Shown one piece after another: positions 10,867 to 22,009 of a DNA stretch of 64,000 nt. The first letter of the stretch is position 1. Each line of letters starts with the position of its first letter. The position numbers and the translations under genes are program-made. The notes beneath the pieces are model-generated. The model made no database searches, was not told where the DNA came from, and saw nothing but the letters and a program-made list of their open reading frames with translations. This stretch comes from Fusarium oxysporum f. sp. lycopersici 4287 (Eukaryota > Ascomycota > Sordariomycetes > Hypocreales > Nectriaceae). The stretch is from assembly GCF_000149955.1 (NCBI RefSeq), contig NC_030988.1, positions 989,088 to 1,053,087 of the forward strand, read 5' to 3'.

Positions 10867-13800
10867 CTGTACGGCCGACCAGTCGCCGAAATCAAGACCG
10901 CCTTTGCAGCCCAAAGGGATAACTATCCCTTACGGAACTCCGTGATCCTCGACCCCGGAGCTACTATCTCAATCACAAACAGTGCCAACAGACTAGCGAG
11001 ATTCCAGCAGGCTATTCCAGGCGACTTCATCTGGGCAGGAGACCGAAAACTACCCATCTTAGGCTACGGAACCATGACCATCAGGCTCACAGGAACTCGA
11101 GTCCTAATGCTTGAAGATGTAGCCTATTGCCCTCGGCTCCTTACGACCCTAGTCTCCCTACGTCAACTACGAAAGAAAGGCTTCTATTGGGATAATAGGC
11201 GTAACCCAACGACCCTCCGACGACTCGACCGAACGATTGCATGCACAATCCATGACCTATACGGCCAGTATGTCGTCGAATACCAGTCAGAAAGCTTCCC
11301 AAAAGCAGCCTTTGCAGCCCACAGATTCAGCTCTCACACAAAGAGAGCCCCTTTGACGGGAGAAGCTATCCGATGGCACAGTCGCCTAGGGCACCCGGGA
11401 CCACAAGCTCTGGAACATCTTATCTCGGCCTCTCAAGGGGTGCGAATACGAGGACCAGCCACTGTTGAATGCGACGCCTGTGGCATATCGAAGATCAAGA
11501 GACAAATCAGACGAGCCCCAAGACAATCCGATCAGAAGGCCGGCGAGCGTATCGCTATTGACTTCCATGACTACCAAGAAGGCATAGGCGGCTATACCTC
11601 ACAGATGTTGTTAACCTGCCGAGCTACGGGTTACATCTGGGATTACTACCTCACAGCCCGGACGACAGAAGCTGTTATCACCGCTTTCAAATCCTTCCTA
11701 AGTCATCTGGAAGTCCAACACGGCCTCAAGGTCAAAGTCATCGAATGCGATAACGAGATCACGGAGATCAAGCCGAAAATCGGAGACTTCCTGAGGAATA
11801 GAGCTATCATCATCGAGCCCTCGGCCCCATACACACAAGCCCAGAATGGGGGTGCCGAACGCTCAGGGGGTGTAGTCAAGGACAAGGAAAGGGCTATGCG
11901 AACAGGCGCAAAGCTTCCTCACCAGCTGTGGCCAGAAATTGGAAGGACAGCAGTTTATCTGTACAACCGAACGCCGAACTACGCATCAGGCTGGAAAACG
12001 CCATATGATCAACTGCATACAGCATCAGCCAAAGCAGCAGGGATTCCACAGCCGAAGAAACAGCCGGATCAAACACACCTACGGGCATTTGGCTGCAAGG
12101 CCTATGCAATGACCTCAGATGCCCAGCAGAAGGTCAATCGCAAGATGCGGCTTAAGCCCAAAGGTTGGATCGGCTTCCTAGTGGGATATAGGTCCTCGAA
12201 CATCTATAGGATCTGGATCCCCACGATCAACCGGATAGTCAACACTCGAGACGTCATATTTAATGAAGACGAAGGCTGCAACGGAGACTGGGAAAGCTTC
12301 AAAGATGAACTACTCGAAGCTGACCTAGAAGAAATTGCCAAGTTCGTACAAGGATCCTCCCTGCCGGAACAAGACGACAACGAACAAGCCGAACAGGTTG
12401 AAGACTGTATTGAAGTGGCCCTTCCAACAACCACCCTAGCAGATGAAAGCAGCCCTATTACAGACGAAACAGAAGACTGCATCGTGGCAACTGCCCTAGA
12501 AAACGGCCTTAAACAGTCAGAAGACTCTGATATCCTTCTAACACCTCCAGCCACACCACTGTCAGCTCTAGTAGCGCACAGTTCCAGGGCCTTATCAGAC
12601 GAAGGAAACAAAACAGTCTCGTGGCAAGCAGCCTTCCTAGCCGGAACAAAGTCCCCTCTCCAGACCTCAATCGAACGGAAGCTCCGACAAGGGGTGAAAA
12701 TGCATCGAAACTCCCTACCGCCGCCCCCGACGAAACATCAAGACCTAAAGCATCACCCTTTTGGAACGCTCTTTCAAGAGGCTGAAGAAAGCCACCTTCA
12801 GAGTCACAAGGAAATGAGGTCCTGGACTGAGATTCGAAAGAAAGACGCTCGAGCCGTTGGCCAACAAGTCCTTGGCTGTATGTGGGTATACGTTTACAAG
12901 TTCGATAAACACGGCCGATTTCAGAAATGCAAGGCACGGCTAGTGGTCAGAGGAGACCAACAAGCTAAGGGAAGGTTGCAAGAGACATATGCAGCTACCC
13001 TAGCCGGAAGGTCTTTCCGGACCCTGATAGCCATTGCGGCCAGATTTGACCTAGAGATGGTCCAATACGATGTGGTCAACGCATTCGTAAACGCCCCAAT
13101 TGACCAGGATATCTTCATGCACATGGCCCCGGGGTATAAGAAAACAGCAACTATCCTGAAGCTCAACAAGGCCCTGTACGGACTACGAGCCTCTCCCTTG
13201 CTATGGCAGAAAGAACTCTCGAAGACCCTCCTAGAGTTAGGCTACACACAGATTCCTCACGAACCTTGTTGTTTCAAGAAGGAAGGAGTCCTCTTCTTCT
13301 TTTACGTTGACGATGTTATCATCGCTTACAGGAAGGCCCGGAAAGACAAGGCCGATGAATTGACTAGACAGCTTGGATCAAAATACAAACTAACAGGCGG
13401 AGACCCCGTGCAATGGTTCCTAGGAATGGAAGTCATACGGGACCGACCTGCAAGGAAGATTTGGCTATCTCAAACAGCCTACATTGACAAAATCGCAAAT
13501 CTAGCTAACAAGGGAACATCTACAGTACCAATGACTCAAACAGAGCTACGACCTCAAACAGGACTAGCAACCCCGGCAGAACTTCAACGATATCAACGTA
13601 AAGTCGGCTCGATCCTCTATATCGCCGTTAACACCCGGCCTGACATAGCTTTCGCCGCCTCCAGGCTGGCCCGATTTCTTGTCAACCCTGGCCAAGAACA
13701 CCAAGACGCCGCCGACCGCGTTATCCACTACCTCTCACACACAAGGCACCGAGCCCTACGATTCGGAGGGCCCGGAGGTCTTACAGTTGCTAGTGACGCT

Positions 13801-14355
13801 TCTTTTGCCGATAACACCCTTGATCGGAAAAGCTCCCAAGCGTACACTATCCGACTATTCGACGGGTTGATCGGCTGGAGAGCTAGCAAGCAGAATACAG
13901 TCACCACATCCACAACAGAGGCAGAGCTCCTAGCCCTGGCACAGGCTGCTAAGGAATCCCTCTATGTGAGTCGGCTGTTGAAAGAGCTTACAGTTCAGAT
14001 GGATGATCCGACTATCCGTATCGACTGCGACAATACTCAAACTATCAACCTTGTGACCGCCGAAATCGCTACTTTGAAGACTAAGTTGCGGCACGTGGAT
14101 ATTCACAACCACTGGCTGAGACAGGAGGTCCAAGAAGGGAGAATTCAAGTCAAATACACCAAATCAACGGATATGATCGCAGACGGATTAACAAAAGGCC
14201 CTGCCGGCAGGCAGATGGAACCGCTTCCTCTATCAACTTGGCCTGGAAGATATTCAGGAAAGACAGCAGCAGAGCCGGAAGCAAGAAGGAATAGAAGCAA
14301 GGCTCCAGAGGATAGAAGACTGCCTAGGAAATGCAGGCTCAACTGGGACCTATTG
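10867..14355 (+). CDS. Copia Pol polyprotein (protease, integrase, RT, RNase H)
   Basis: In the same frame as Gag, after the TGA at 10864. Motifs in order are aspartic protease DPGATISITN (about 10951), GAG-pre-integrase RWHSRLGHPG (about 11372) with CDAC zinc residues, integrase D-D-E residues in IDFHD, IECDNE and NGGAERSGG (about 11560-11870), reverse transcriptase KARLVVRGDQQ and YVDD (about 13303), and RNase H SDASFADN, TEAELLAL and RHVDIHNHWLR. An additional A in the run at about 14193 shifts the frame compared with the second copy (LTKALPAGKWNRF there), so the last 50 residues are garbled here. Expression probably needs stop-codon readthrough. Confidence 0.88.
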
Positions 14356-14369
14356 AGCCTGAGGGGGTG

Positions 14370-14575
14370 TGTTGAATGTTGGAGGGTTCACCCTCAACTT
14401 CAGGATTAAGGTTCAGGATTAAAGTTTGACGCCCTAAACTTAGATCGTAGGACTTTCATCTAGGACTTTCTAGGACTCAAGTCCTAGAAGGAACCAGTCA
14501 AAGATATAAGGTCTCAATGGTCCTTCGATTGCGAAAGAATCAAGAAATATACACGATTCACCTTAATATCTGACA
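14370..14575 (+). repeat. Copia 3' LTR
   Basis: 206 bp, preceded by the purine-rich tract GAGGGGGTG that primes plus-strand synthesis. It differs from the 5' LTR at about three sites (AGTCAAAG for AGTTGAAG, and AAAGAATC for AAAGGATC). Confidence 0.9.
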
Positions 14576-16010
14576 CTACTATTCTCAACATATCAAATAT
14601 TTAGTACTATATAGGTCGACAGGTGACTTACTACCAGGAAAGTGGATTACTAATTGATATAAAATTAAGATTCCTTCTTATAATGAATTTATTATGGTAT
14701 GCAATTACTTGGGTCGAGTGAGGGTTAACAACGAGTTTCAACATAGCTAAGAGCTTGTCTATACGACCTGGTCCCCCTCGAGGTGTTAAAACACTTCTGA
14801 CACGGCAATTCACTTCTACCATACAAGATCAGGTTTTCACGTCAGTCTTTTTTTTGACACCCCCCTAGTTAATCTACCGAAACGACAGGCTATCTCTGGA
14901 GTCGAACTCCTTCCTTCAGTTCATCTTCTTTAATGGTTCCACTCTGATGTTGTGATATTGTCAAAAGCGCTACGTAGTACTGTACCTAATTCACTTCAAA
15001 TACAGGCTTCATTGACTCTGCTCTGCTTACTGTCTTGCCTATCATATAGAAAATCATTTTCCTATCACAGTATAGGTGCTTACATTCGAAAGGCCACGTT
15101 GAAAACGAACTAACAGGCTTTTTCAGAACCAAGGGACTTTATTCAAATGCACCTTACCGTTGTGCAAGGGATGCATTCGTCGGTCTGGGATTATTTAGCT
15201 AAGGTATCATCGATCGACCCATGAGCGGTTTTTTACTAAGATCGCCACATTATACCAGAACGCTTGCTCTGAGAAGCCTAGCTGCTTCGATGGTCCAGAC
15301 CGGCGTGAAATCTGACCTTACTTATGAGGGTTGTTTTTCTTAATCTCAAAGCAAATGTAAGTGGCTCGGGCAAGAACACCTTGACGAGGTGGCGAATAAA
15401 AGCCTGCGAGGTCAACAACAATGAATTCCGCACCCCAGATTCAGCCTCCAGATCAATATCAGTATCAGGTTCAGTCTCGGTCTCGGTTTCAGGCGCTTGA
15501 TTCCTGCCAACGACGGAACAATCTGCAACAACCTACCTGGGATACGCGCGACTTGGGCAGGGTTATTCCTATCGAAAAGTGACTGCAGGCGTCATGTGCC
15601 CTTTTAGGGTCTCTTGCTCTGGTAGGCATATGTATTCCTGCATGACATCTCTTTTCGTTTATGAATCACTGAGGCTTGTTAACCCTAACCTTGCAGACAG
15701 TCTGTTTTGTTAGCCTTTTCCGTTTCGCCATAAAGTAGGAGTGAAAACTCGTAGACTAGTTAGGGGGGCGAATGCAATCATTATGGGGAATCCATGATCG
15801 AATGATGATGTGGCGAGTGGCCTCAGGTGTAACAATTAAGCTGTTATGCATTGAAATCATGACACAATAGTGGTTATTCCGTGGCTACCACCTTAGCGCT
15901 TCTATCCTGGCGGAGAGATATCTAGGCAAGAAATCTTATGTAGAGAACTTTAAGTGGCAACAAAACTCCACCACGAAGCAATTCAGTATGATCAGGAAGT
16001 AGGGCGCAGA
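14576..16010. other. Intergenic 1.4 kb, one doubtful short ORF
   Basis: No transposon signature that I recognise. The only candidate is a 53-codon plus-strand ORF at 15421-15582 (ATG, Gln-rich, QPPDQYQYQVQSRSR). It has no detected partner exon or similarity, so I do not call it a gene. Confidence 0.3.
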
Positions 16011-16020
16011 GATGAAATGT

Positions 16021-16756
16021 TTAGTTTCTACGGCTCTGAGGAGAGCTATGAGTGGACTTGCGATCCAGGCGTCTTACAACAGCACCAAGAACAACCTTGA
16101 GGATTCCATCTGCGGTCAAAGCCTCACTGTTCTCCGACGTAGTGGAATTCCAAGTTGCTGTATCAACCATATCACGAATACCCTGGTCAGCGAGATCATC
16201 GTCGAGCTCACGCAGAGCCCTAGTAGCACCAAGCTCGTTGCCAACCTGGAAGAACTGAATGCCAACTTGATGAGGAGGCGCCTCGATCTGATCGAGCTTC
16301 TTGGCGTGGTGAACAATGATACTCTCTGGGTCGTCCGTGGGACATCCGTCGGTGATCACGATGATATTGACCGGCTTGGTCGAGTCAACGTTGGCCGCAC
16401 GGCGGGAAAGGTGGGCGACGTAGGGCTTGAGAATGCTGTGAAGACGAGAACCTGTTGGCGTTGCTCCGCAGGGTCGGACGGACTCAAACAGATGTTGGAC
16501 TTGGTTGGCATCACGGATCTGGAAATATCCACCGGGTGCTTGAACTCCGGTTCCGACGGCTGGTGATCGATGGTTCAGGAAGTAGACGTCAATACCGTCA
16601 GGGTCGTGAGAAGTACAGATCGGGGCAATAGTGCTCAGCGCCTCTCTAACCTCCCTCCAAGATCGACCAGCCATGGATCCAGAGTCGTCAATGACAAAGA
16701 TGGTATCGAAGGTAGATAGGAAGGCATATCTATCTTCGGCACTGGTGATGCTTGAN
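16021..16756 (-). CDS. von Willebrand factor A (vWA) domain protein, N-terminus in assembly gap
   Basis: The frame is open from the gap edge at 16756 down to the stop at 16021, about 244 residues. A metal-ion-dependent adhesion site is visible: DDSGSM (DxSxS) near 16680, a Thr in GATPTGSR near 16440, and ITDGCPTDD near 16345. The domain is therefore complete in its metal ligands. Cytosolic vWA proteins of this kind are common in filamentous fungi and act in protein complexes; the specific role is unknown. The first exon or exons must lie within the 100-N gap, and the opposite side of the gap is Copia sequence, so the gene may have been cut by that element. Confidence 0.75.
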
Positions 16757-16855
16757 NNNNNNNNNNNNNNNNNNNNNNNNNNNNNNNNNNNNNNNNNNNN
16801 NNNNNNNNNNNNNNNNNNNNNNNNNNNNNNNNNNNNNNNNNNNNNNNNNNNNNNN
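16756..16855. other. Assembly gap (100 N)
   Basis: A run of N between the vWA gene and the second Copia copy. The round length suggests an arbitrary placeholder. Confidence 0.95.
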
Positions 16856-18297
16856 GGGTATAAGAAACAGCAACTATCCTGAAGCTCAACAAGGCCCTGT
16901 ACGGACTACGAGCCTCTCCCTTGCTATGGCAGAAAGAACTCTCGAAGACCCTCCTAGAGTTAGGCTACACACAGATTCCTCACGAACCTTGTTGTTTCAA
17001 GAAGGAAGGAGTCCTCTTCTTCTTTTACGTTGACGATGTTATCATCGCTTACAGGAAGGCCCGGAAAGACAAGGCCGATGAATTGACTAGACAGCTTGGA
17101 TCAAAATACAAGCTAACAGGAGGAGATCCCGTGCAATGGTTCCTAGGAATGGAAGTCATACGGGACCGACCTGCAAGGAAGATTTGGCTATCTCAAACAG
17201 CCTACATTGACAAAATCGCAAATCTAGCTAACAAGGGAACATCTACAGTACCAATGACTCAAACAGAGCTACGACCTCAAACAGGACTAGCAACCCCGGC
17301 AGAACTTCAACGATATCAACGTAAAGTCGGCTCGATCCTCTATATCGCCGTTAACACCCGGCCTGACATAGCTTTCGCCGCCTCCAGGCTGGCCCGATTT
17401 CTTGTCAACCCTGGCCAAGAACACCAAGACGCCGCCGACCGCGTTATCCACTACCTCTCACACACAAGGCACCGAGCCCTACGATTCGGAGGGCCCGGAG
17501 GTCTTACAGTTGCTAGTGACGCTTCTTTTGCCGATAACACCCTTGATCGGAAAAGCTCCCAAGCGTACACTATCCGACTATTCGACGGGTTGATCGGCTG
17601 GAGAGCTAGCAAGCAGGACACAGTCACCACATCCACAACAGAGGCAGAGCTCCTAGCCCTGGCACAGGCTGCTAAGGAATCCCTCTATGTGAGTCGGCTG
17701 TTGAAAGAGCTTACAGTTCAGATGGATGATCCGACTATCCGTATCGACTGCGACAATACTCAAACTATCAACCTTGTGACCGCCGAAATCGCTACTTTGA
17801 AGACTAAGTTGCGGCACGTGGATATTCACAACCACTGGCTGAGACAGGAGGTCCAAGAAGGGAGAATTCAAGTCAAATACACCAAATCAACGGATATGAT
17901 CGCAGACGGATTGACAAAGGCCCTGCCGGCAGGCAAATGGAACCGCTTCCTCTATCAACTTGGCCTGGAAGATATTCAGGAAAGACAGCAGCAGAGCCGG
18001 AAGCAAGAAGGAATAGAAGCAAGGCTCCAGAAGATAGAAGACTGCCTAGGAAATGCAGGCTCAACTGGGACCTATTGAGCCTGAGGGGGTGTGTTGAATG
18101 TTGGAGGGTTCACCCTCAACTTCAGGATTAAGGTTCAGGATTAAAGTTTGACGCCCTAAACTTAGATCGTAGGACTTTCATCTAGGACTTTCTAGGACTC
18201 AAGTCCTAGAAGGAACCAGTTGAAGATATAAGGTCTCAATGGTCCTTCGATTGCGAAAGGATCAAGAAATATACACGATTCACCTTAATATCTGACA
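16856..18297 (+). mobile_element. Second Copia copy, 3' part with LTR
   Basis: Nearly identical to 13133-14575 of the first copy, from just before the RT YVDD motif to the end of the 3' LTR (18092-18297). The 5' part is missing or hidden in the gap. The bases after the LTR are GATAT. Confidence 0.9.
16921..18078 (+). pseudogene. Copia pol fragment (RT C-terminus and RNase H)
   Basis: 385 residues with YVDD (about 17028), TRPDIAFAASRLARF, SDASFADN, TEAELLAL and an intact RNase H tail ending at a TGA (18076-18078). This tail shows the true C-terminus of the polyprotein and exposes the frameshift in copy 1. One A is missing beside the gap (AAGAAACAGC against AAGAAAACAGC), so the frame does not connect to the gap side. 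That could be an assembly-edge error. Confidence 0.85.
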
Positions 18298-18373
18298 GAT
18301 ATGGTGATTGCTCCACCGTAGTGCTGCTCCGGCTGCAATCATCGAATGCCCCTTCGCCAGCGGTCTGATCTTT

Positions 18374-18680
18374 TGTTGGAAAACTGGGAATCCCCCCTAT
18401 CATCAGGATTCTGACTGTTGGTCTGAAAGTCCTAGATTTAAAGTTCAAAGTCCTATATGAAATCAACTAAAGATTTAAACAGGAGAAGAACTCTCATCTC
18501 AACAATGAACAATCAAGTTTCATAAGAAATATACAGTGAATTTCAGGTTCAGTTTCTACATTTTCGTGTTTACATTTTATCTTAACCCGCCAAAATAACA
18601 CAATCCTTGGTATATGATGGGAAACTGAACCTGAAAATCACTGTACCTTCACCCAGTACTACTGCGCAATATAAACAACA
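18374..18680 (+). repeat. Solo LTR of a second LTR family, interrupted by a MITE
   Basis: Begins TGTTGGAAAA and ends ATAAACAACA. An inverted relative lies at 21518-21730. Alignment of the two shows that 18534-18643 is an insertion. The flanking pentamers TCTTT and GCAAA do not match. Confidence 0.6.
18534..18643. mobile_element. 110-bp TA-flanked MITE, copy 1
   Basis: The inverted ends CAGTGAATTTCAGGTTCAGT and their near-complement at 18621-18643 are flanked by TA on both sides. Its absence from the related LTR at 21518-21730 proves it is an insertion. The TA duplication and CAGTG end place it in the Tc1/mariner-pogo group. Confidence 0.8.
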
Positions 18681-18767
18681 GCAAACCTTAGACTGCTTAA
18701 GGCCCCCACTCTGGTCTTGTCGGTACTTTTGTATCTAACATCATAATTATGCTAATTTGCAGATAAA

Positions 18768-18912
18768 CTTTCAGGATGCTCCTCGGCCACCAGGCCCAGA
18801 AGATTACTTTGCCCAACGCGCAATCAAGCAAGAAGCTGCAAATCAACCCGTCTGTCGGTTCTTCAATGACAAATTGAGTAGCGAATCTTACCATCAAGTG
18901 TGGGTAGTCTGA
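18768..18912 (+). pseudogene. Possible last exon of an unidentified gene
   Basis: An open stretch of about 47 codons follows an acceptor-like CTAATTTGCAG (ends near 18767) and ends at a TGA at 18910. The encoded text is protein-like (EDYFAQRAIKQEAANQ, then VCRFFNDKLSSES). Upstream exons are not visible because the solo LTR ends at 18680. Identity is unknown and this may be chance. Confidence 0.3.
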
Positions 18913-18978
18913 ACTACCGATGCAACTGCAGCTGAAACATGAACATTCGGCTAACTAGGCGGATATGAGTTCCAAGTA

Positions 18979-19201
18979 CAGTGGGATGCAATAAGTTTGA
19001 ATACCGGGCGTGTATCTTCTTTTGCCGCTAGCCTCTTTGAGCCAGCTACCACGTGCATATCAGCTTTTGCATGGCTAATAAGAATATAGGGATTGGCTAG
19101 ATCGAGCTTCTTCTTCAGATTAGAAGCAGGCTTAACTCCAAATAGGCTAGACAGGGGGTATCAGTACTTCTAAGGGTATTCAAACTTATTGCATCCCACT
19201 G
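18979..19201. mobile_element. mimp (miniature impala-type MITE), 223 bp
   Basis: The inverted ends begin CAGTGGGATGCAATAAGTTT and match the mimp TIR pattern CAGTGGGnnGCAA(T/A)AA. They are flanked by TA at 18977 and 19202. A second 223-bp copy is at 54433-54655. Mimps are mobilised in trans by impala-type transposases and are characteristic of F. oxysporum accessory regions. This one lies 844 bp upstream of the polygalacturonase start. Confidence 0.9.
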
Positions 19202-19271
19202 TAGCAGTCGGTATGACTTGATGGTGAGACACTGCCGCAACAGCCGAAAGACGTGTCTGGATATTTTGATA

Positions 19272-19381
19272 CAGAGAATTTCAGGTTCAGTTTCTGCAGT
19301 TTTAACTTTCTTTCTTCCACCTACCCCCTAAAATGGCAAACTTTCCTGTATTTCAAGAGAAACTGAACCTGAAACTCCCTG
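19272..19381. mobile_element. 110-bp TA-flanked MITE, copy 2
   Basis: The same length and end sequence (CAGAGAATTTCAGGTTCAGT) as 18534-18643, again between TA dinucleotides. Interiors differ between the copies while the roughly 23-bp ends are conserved. Confidence 0.8.
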
Positions 19382-20045
19382 TAGGTTTCCTTTCCTCATG
19401 TTCAAAGTTCAAACTATGCTACCTATAAACTCAAACAAAACCCTATAGTCATATAGTGCGGCGGCGTAGGCAGTCATCGTGCCGGGCATCCGGAATTGAC
19501 ATGCTTCCAGACTAAATCTGAAACAACACCGCGGCTTGGATAATTGCCATGCACCAATAGACGGAGATATATTACCCGAGCCCTTGCTTAGTGTTTCAAC
19601 CCATCTAACCCCGGATGTTGAGGACAGAGGTGGATCTATCGTGCCCATAGATTGGCACTTCGACGCGGTAGAAAATGGCATCTCATATCGTCACTAGATA
19701 CTGGATCCTGGTGAAACCATCAAGTGTCAAGGTTGCCAAATACGAAATACGAACCTTGACGGACGGCTAGACGGCATGTAGGTTTGACTCGCTGTTTCAA
19801 GATCTTTATATACTTTGAGCATTCCGATTTTTTTCATCTTTTTCTTTTTTTTTTTTTTTTTTTTTTTTTTCATGTAGGTATTCAAGACTTTGACAGTCTC
19901 GATCAATATTGTGTCCCTTCTTCTTTTTTTATTTGCTTTGATAGACAACTTTCCATGTTCTTCCTCCTTGTTTTCCTTAACCCTCTTTGAACTGTACTTC
20001 GGTTTTTTCATTTTTTTTTTTTTTTTTTTGACATATCGTTACAAG
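19382..20045 (+). promoter_or_regulatory. Polygalacturonase upstream region with T-tracts
   Basis: Holds long poly-T runs at about 19848-19870 and 20010-20029, close to the start codon. Such pyrimidine tracts are usual in fungal promoters. No TATA box stands out. A 90-codon minus-strand frame at 19409-19681 has no recognisable features. Confidence 0.4.
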
Positions 20046-21243
20046 ATGCGCTTTTCACTCCCTCTTTTCGGCGGCTTTATTGCTTCCACTTTTGCTGGCT
20101 ACTCCCATTCCAACTCAAAGTCCCACCACCCCAGGTCCCTCCCCAAGTCTGAATCGAGTTCAGACTCCCATCCAGCCTCTGGAGGCTGTAACTTTACTAC
20201 TGCTGATACTGCTATGCAGCACAAGAGCAGCTGCTCGACTATCGTCCTCAACAACGTCAAAGTCCCTGCTGGAAAGACTCTGGACCTGACCAATCTTAAG
20301 GATGGCACCACGGTAAAGCCACTCGGTCTACTCTCGTCCATGACGTGACATTTATCTGACAGAGTTATAGGTCATCTTCAAGGGAGTCATGACCTTTGGT
20401 TACGCCGAGTGGCTAGGTCCTTTAATTACTATCTCGGGAAACGGCCTTACCATTGAGGGAGATGCTGGACACTGCATCAATGGTCAAGGTCGGCGATATT
20501 GGGATGGAAAAGGCGGCAACGGCGGCAAGAAGAAGCCCAAGCTCGTGGCACTTCATGATGTTCATGACTCGATCGTCCAGAATCTCAACATCAAGGACAC
20601 TCCGGTCCAGGCCGTGAGCATCAACACAGTCACGAACCTGCTTGTCAAAGACGTCCACATCGACAGCTCCCTCGGCGACAAACTGGGCGGACACAACACT
20701 GACGGCTTCAATATCGGCAAGGTCGATGGACTCGTTATCGATGGTGCCGTCGTCGAGAATCAGGACGATTGCGTTGCCATCAACTCGGGTAAAAACATCA
20801 CCTTCACCAACGGTCACTGCAGCGGTGGTCACGGTGCCTCGATTGGATCCGTTGGCAATAAATCTATCGTCGAGAATGTTTTCATCTCCAAGACCATGAT
20901 TGAAAGTTCCGAAAACGCTATTCGTATCAAGACCATTGCGGGGGCCACAGGCTCCGTCACGGATGTCACGTATGAGGACATCACCCTTCGCGATATCGAC
21001 AAATACGGCATGGTTTTCCGACAGGACTACCTCAACGGCGGCCCGACTCAGCAGCCTACCAAGGGTATTCCTATGACAGGTATCAGGATAAAGAACGTCA
21101 CAGGAACGGTGAAGCCGGCGGGTAAGAACACCTTCATTCTCTGTGCCGACTGCAAGGACTGGACATTTACAGACATCAACATCACTGGCGGCCAGAGTAA
21201 GGAGAAGTGTGTGGGCGTTCCCGCTGGTGCATTCTGCACCTAA
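20046..21243 (+). CDS. Secreted polygalacturonase (GH28 family), two exons
   Basis: Pectin-degrading enzyme that hydrolyses alpha-1,4 bonds of polygalacturonic acid outside the cell. Exon 1 is 20046-20312 and exon 2 is 20371-21243. The 58-bp intron (GTAAAG...ATAG) keeps the frame, giving 379 residues. The N-terminus is a signal peptide ([18 protein letters not shown]) followed by a Ser-rich stretch that may be a propeptide. All GH28 signature motifs are present: NTDGF (about 20698), [10 protein letters not shown] (about 20761), [11 protein letters not shown] (about 20827) and RIK (about 20925), with paired Cys near both ends. It is more like endo- than exo-enzymes in length, but the bond specificity is inference. 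A mimp and a MITE lie upstream, as for many F. oxysporum genes expressed in plants. No internal defect is seen. Confidence 0.92.
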
Positions 21244-21517
21244 ACCGAGTAGAATCGAGGGCTGAGCAAGACATTTGTCCAAATGTGATAAATGTAGCTG
21301 GCTACTCTATTTTTATCTCTTTTGCTAGCAACGGTTTCTAGGCAGCTAAACTTGTATCTGTCTATCTATTCGGCTCTATCACATCTCGTTGTTCGAATTA
21401 GCAGGGTCTTGAAAAATCCAAACCAAGTCGCTCTCCTTGACCGATATGTCCCGCGTGACTTTGTTGATAAGTCGTCCACACTAGTTTTGGCCCACCCTGG
21501 CTTTGGCCCGCTCCACG
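21244..21517. other. Polygalacturonase 3' flank
   Basis: Untranslated and intergenic sequence with no feature that I can support. Confidence 0.3.
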
Positions 21518-21730
21518 TGTTGTTTATATTGCGCAGTAGTGCTGGGTGAAAATGTTTTTTTTTTATTTTTTTTTTATTTATGAAACTTGGTTGTTTCTTA
21601 TTGAGCTGAGAGTTATTCTCGGGTTTATATCTCTAGATAATTGTATCTAGGACTTTAAACTTTAAATCTAGGACTTTCAAACTGTTATTCTGAATCCTGA
21701 AGGGAAGGGGGATCCCCGGATTTTCCAACA
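21518..21730 (-). repeat. Solo LTR of the second LTR family, uninterrupted
   Basis: Reverse-complement relative of 18374-18680 (TGTTGGAAAA...ATAAACAACA), lacking the 110-bp MITE but with expanded A/T runs near 21550-21580. Flanks CCACG-side and AGCCT do not form a duplication. Confidence 0.55.
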
Positions 21731-22009
21731 AGCCTTAAGGCAGCATTCCCTATTGGGCAAGTAACCTTTCTGTCGAATGCCGGATAGCCGGGGCGATTAT
21801 TGCATTAACGCCGAATTTGAATCAAGGTTTTAAAACGGCAAGGCCCTCTGCGCCAGTCCCCTCCCCGCCGGAGCAGCTGGAAATGGGAACAAAGCAGGGA
21901 GACAATATGGGGACTGACAATGTCCAGTCAGGTGCAGCAAGAGAGTCCTACAACATGCCTGTACCATGCAGTACCCACCTGCCGGTCATACCCACCTACC
22001 GGTCAGCGA

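Larger units (their letters stand above)
9380..14575 (+). mobile_element. Copia-type LTR retrotransposon, near complete (5196 bp)
   Basis: Two 206-bp LTRs (TGTTGAATG...ATCTGACA) enclose gag and pol in the order protease, integrase, reverse transcriptase, RNase H, which defines Ty1/Copia. The LTRs differ at about three positions. The flanking pentamers CATAG and CTACT do not match, so there is no target-site duplication and the element may be a recombinant. A frameshift near 14195 damages the RNase H C-terminus. Confidence 0.92.

Noticed and set aside
14890..14910. GGAGTCGAACTCC resembling a tRNA T-loop
   Set aside because: No D-arm, anticodon arm or acceptor stem can be formed around it.
19409..19681. 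90-codon minus-strand ORF upstream of the polygalacturonase
   Set aside because: No domain, no signal peptide and no partner exon; it cannot be distinguished from chance.
20422..21282. 286-codon minus-strand ORF
   Set aside because: Exact antisense shadow of the polygalacturonase exon 2.
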